Shown one piece after another: positions 61,798-64,000 of a stretch of 64,000 bases of DNA. The stretch covers positions 2,046,001 through 2,110,000 of the forward strand of contig NZ_JAUFQN010000019.1 of assembly GCF_030409795.1 (NCBI RefSeq), in the 5' to 3' direction. Position numbers and translations under genes: made by a program. Source of the DNA: Flavobacterium paronense. Its GTDB lineage: Bacteria > Bacteroidota > Bacteroidia > Flavobacteriales > Flavobacteriaceae. The notes below the pieces were generated by a model. It did no database searches, was not told the origin of the DNA, and saw only the letters and a list, made by a program, of their open reading frames with translations. Each line of letters begins with the position of its first letter. The first letter of the stretch is position 1.

Positions 61798-63345
61798 TTA
61801 AAATGGTACGTCGCTGTCGTCGTCATTGGAATTAATATTGCTTCCAAAAGCTTCGTTGGCGGATGGTAAATTCTTAGTCATAAACGGATTATCATCGTGA
61901 TTCATTTTCGATGGTAAATCATCAAAAGTGCTACCATATTCCTCGAGGTTATCGAACTTTCCTAAATTTCCAATGAACTTCAATCGGATACTTTCTAAAG
62001 AACCGTTTCTGTGTTTGGCAATTATAAATTCGGCCTGGCCTGCAGTTGGTGAAGCTTCTTCATCATCCCATTCATCAATTTTATAATATTCGGGGCGATA
62101 AATAAATGATACTATATCGGCATCCTGCTCAATTGCTCCCGATTCACGTAAGTCAGAAAGCAATGGTCTCTTGCTCGAACCACGTGTTTCAACAGCCCGC
62201 GATAACTGAGATAAGGCAATAACTGGAACTTCCAATTCTTTGGCTAATGCCTTTAAATTTCTGGAAATAGTTGAGATTTCCTGTTCACGATTACCCATTC
62301 CCTTTCCGTTGCTTCCACCGGCAGTCATCAATTGAAGATAATCGACAATGATAAGTTTTATTCCATGTTGCGATGACAAACGACGCGCTTTTGCTCTTAA
62401 ATCAAAGATAGAAAGCGATGGTGAATCATCGATATATAATGGTGCTTTTTCTAAGTCTTTCACTTTCGTGGAAAGTTGCTCCCACTCGTGTTTTTCGAGT
62501 TTTCCGGTTCTTAATTTTTCGGAAGACAAACCTGTTTCAGAGGAAATCAAACGTGTAATTAACTGTACTGAAGACATCTCAAGAGAAAATAGGGCTACAG
62601 GTTGTCCAAAATCTATTGCTATATTTCGTGCCATAGAAAGTACAAAAGCTGTTTTTCCCATACCTGGACGAGCTGCAATAATGATCAAATCTGAAGGTTG
62701 CCAACCCGAAGTTATTTTATCTAACTTTTCAAAACCAGTTGCAATTCCGCTTAAGCCTTCTTTATTAGCGATTTCTTCAATACGTTTTTTGGCTTGGATT
62801 ACAAGACTTTGAGCTGTTTCAGAACTTCTTTTTATATTTCCTTGAGTAACTTCATATAATTTCGATTCCGCTTTATCTAATAAATCAAAAACATCTGTAG
62901 TTTCATCATACGATTCTTCGATGATTTCGGAAGAGATTTTTATTAAGCTACGTTGAATATATTTCTGTAAAATAATTCTGGAATGAAACTCGATGTGAGC
63001 CGAAGATGATATCTTTTGAGTAAGCTGAATAAGGTAAAAATCACCACCCGCTAAATCTAATTTGGCGCTCTTTTTTAGCTGAGCCGAAACTGTTAATAAG
63101 TCAATAGGCTGAGAATCTGTGAATAATTGAAAAATAGCTTCAAAAATGTGCTTGTGTGCTTCCTTATAAAAAGCATCTGGTTGTAAAATATCGATTACCT
63201 CATCAACCCCTTTTTTATCAATCATCATGGCGCCGAGCACAGCTTCCTCTAAATCGAGTACTTGTGGCGGGAGCTTACCTTTTTCTAGGTTTATAATAGT
63301 AGTTTTATCTACTTTTATAGGGTTCATATTTCTGAGATTTTCCAT
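61798..63345 (-). CDS. dnaB: Replicative DNA helicase DnaB
   Basis: This is a 515-residue hexameric helicase of the replication fork. The N-terminal domain (about 20-130) has VLDLEEAVLGAMMIDK. The RecA-like ATPase has Walker A ARPGMGKTAF (about 225-235), IIVDYLQLM (Walker B region), and ALSQLSRAVETR with the DnaB-specific SDLRESGAIEQDAD. The C-terminal tail is acidic and ends DDDSDVPF, a tail more typical of SSB-type partner-binding ends. No intein is present. The -7-like element lies 5 bp before the start codon. Confidence 0.97.
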   Translation of the reverse strand: MENLRNMNPIKVDKTTIINLEKGKLPPQVLDLEEAVLGAMMIDKKGVDEVIDILQPDAFYKEAHKHIFEAIFQLFTDSQPIDLLTVSAQLKKSAKLDLAGGDFYLIQLTQKISSSAHIEFHSRIILQKYIQRSLIKISSEIIEESYDETTDVFDLLDKAESKLYEVTQGNIKRSSETAQSLVIQAKKRIEEIANKEGLSGIATGFEKLDKITSGWQPSDLIIIAARPGMGKTAFVLSMARNIAIDFGQPVALFSLEMSSVQLITRLISSETGLSSEKLRTGKLEKHEWEQLSTKVKDLEKAPLYIDDSPSLSIFDLRAKARRLSSQHGIKLIIVDYLQLMTAGGSNGKGMGNREQEISTISRNLKALAKELEVPVIALSQLSRAVETRGSSKRPLLSDLRESGAIEQDADIVSFIYRPEYYKIDEWDDEEASPTAGQAEFIIAKHRNGSLESIRLKFIGNLGKFDNLEEYGSTFDDLPSKMNHDDNPFMTKNLPSANEAFGSNINSNDDDSDVPF

Positions 63346-63349
63346 GTAG

Positions 63350-63357
63350 CGAAAGTA
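63350..63357 (-). promoter_or_regulatory. dnaB -7 promoter element
   Basis: On the minus strand the sequence reads TACTTTCG, one mismatch to TAnnTTTG, ending 5 bp before the dnaB ATG. The same octamer at the same distance precedes lpxK. This predicts an mRNA with almost no 5' leader. Confidence 0.35.
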
Positions 63358-63432
63358 ACTATTTTGATGTGATTATTGGGATTGAGTTATTCAAAAAATA
63401 TGTTTATAAGTTTCTTTTTTTTGTTAACAACC

Positions 63433-63467
63433 AAAAAAAAATCCGAAACTGTAGGGCTTCGGATTTT
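63433..63467 (-). terminator. Intrinsic terminator of accA
   Basis: On the minus strand AAAATCCGAA and TTCGGATTTT pair around GCCCTACAGT, followed by a T-run (the A-run at 63433-63441 on the plus strand). It begins 19 bp after the accA stop. Confidence 0.8.
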
Positions 63468-63485
63468 AGTATATTTTATAAGAAA

Positions 63486-64000
63486 TTACTCTTTATATTC
63501 GCCCATTTTGCTGTATTTGTCCATCCTTTGAGCAACTAAATCTGCTGTTGATAAATCTTTTAATTCGTTAAACGCTTTCATAATATATTGTTCAACCGTT
63601 TTGAAAGCCGTTGCTTTATCATAATGTGCACCACCAAGCGGTTCCGGAATAACATCATCAACCAATTTCATTTTTTTCATATCGGTAGAAGTCAGTTTCA
63701 AGGCTTCGGCAGCTTGCTCTTTATACTCCCAGCTTTTCCATAAAATAGAAGAACATGATTCAGGAGAAATAACCGAATACCAAGTATTTTCCATCATCAA
63801 AACTCTATCTCCAACACCTATTCCTAATGCACCACCAGAAGCACCTTCGCCTACAATGACGCAAATTATTGGTACTTTCAAACGAATCATTTCAAAAATA
63901 TTTCGGGCTATAGCTTCACCTTGTCCTCTTTCTTCTGCTTCTAAACCAGGATATGCACCAGGTGTATCAATTAAAGTTACAACAGGAATATTGAACTTTT
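63486..64000 (-). CDS. accA: Acetyl-CoA carboxylase carboxyltransferase subunit alpha (partial, 5' end outside window)
   Basis: The gene runs off the right edge of the window, so only the C-terminal ~171 codons are seen. The frame stays open to the edge, with [30 protein letters not shown] leading into the visible part (key elements: DTPGAYPG and ERGQ.EAIA). [31 protein letters not shown] follows (GEG.SGGA.GI.VGD, then YSVISPE). These are hallmarks of AccA. The enzyme transfers CO2 from biotin to acetyl-CoA as the first step of fatty-acid synthesis, with AccD. Confidence 0.95.
   Translation of the reverse strand, partial: KFNIPVVTLIDTPGAYPGLEAEERGQGEAIARNIFEMIRLKVPIICVIVGEGASGGALGIGVGDRVLMMENTWYSVISPESCSSILWKSWEYKEQAAEALKLTSTDMKKMKLVDDVIPEPLGGAHYDKATAFKTVEQYIMKAFNELKDLSTADLVAQRMDKYSKMGEYKE

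Noticed and set aside
61798..63345. Intein or split in dnaB
   Set aside because: The ATPase motifs follow at normal spacing and the length is typical.

Overview
The window looks like chromosomal DNA of a Flavobacterium or close relative (Bacteroidota, Flavobacteriia). The evidence is low G+C, Bacteroidota-type promoters (TAnnTTTG at -7), two very large exported proteins and a protease with type IX secretion system (T9SS) C-terminal sorting domains, and menaquinone, lipid A, KDO and cyanophycin genes of the flavobacterial type. I saw no rRNA, tRNA, CRISPR array, insertion sequence or prophage.

Layout. 1-0.8 kb: an FNR-type regulator. 1.0-21.2 kb: a short exported beta-helix-like protein followed 11 bp later by a 6,566-residue T9SS type B surface protein. 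Its core is 45 near-identical ~86-residue repeats broken by seven fibronectin-III-like modules, and a 4.25-kb block of it is duplicated almost perfectly. 21.3-26.6 kb: a fatty-acid-hydroxylase/sterol-desaturase family enzyme with a lysoplasmalogenase (putative ether-lipid turnover), a split YeeE/YedE sulfur-transport pair, a lipoprotein, kdsA and an outer-membrane protein. 26.6-34.9 kb: a second giant T9SS type B protein of 2,761 residues with five CUB-like domains, FN3 and Ig-like modules. 34.9-39.6 kb: an M28 peptidase; a membrane protein, winged-helix regulator and creD set with a shared operator-like palindrome; and a DUF2236 oxygenase-like protein. 39.6-43.2 kb: a menaquinone operon (menB, menA, an MBL hydrolase, menC). 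43.5-48.0 kb: an MFS carrier, an alcohol dehydrogenase, lipA and gap. 48.0-52.0 kb: a TPR hybrid histidine kinase, purine nucleoside phosphorylase and lpxK. 52.1-57.1 kb: an exported unknown protein, a NIF3 protein, a cysteine-free 'zinc ribbon' protein, an alpha/beta hydrolase and a T9SS type A subtilase. 57.3-64 kb: cyanophycin synthetase, a DinB-fold protein, an exported amidotransferase-like protein, dnaB and the start-truncated accA.

How it fits together. Most genes are housekeeping: cell envelope (kdsA, lpxK), quinone (men), lipoate, replication (dnaB) and fatty-acid synthesis (accA). The accessory content is the pair of giant surface proteins, which share Ig-like modules and probably arose by module exchange and tandem duplication. 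No T9SS apparatus genes, and no PorP/SprF-like partner, lie in the window, so secretion depends on genes elsewhere. The strongest leads are the higher-order repeat architecture and Lys/Arg-free core of the 6,566-residue protein, a domain inserted inside an Ig-like repeat of the 2,761-residue protein, the paired operator around the creD cluster, and the ether-lipid gene pair. All function calls come from motifs and family memory; no database search was run.
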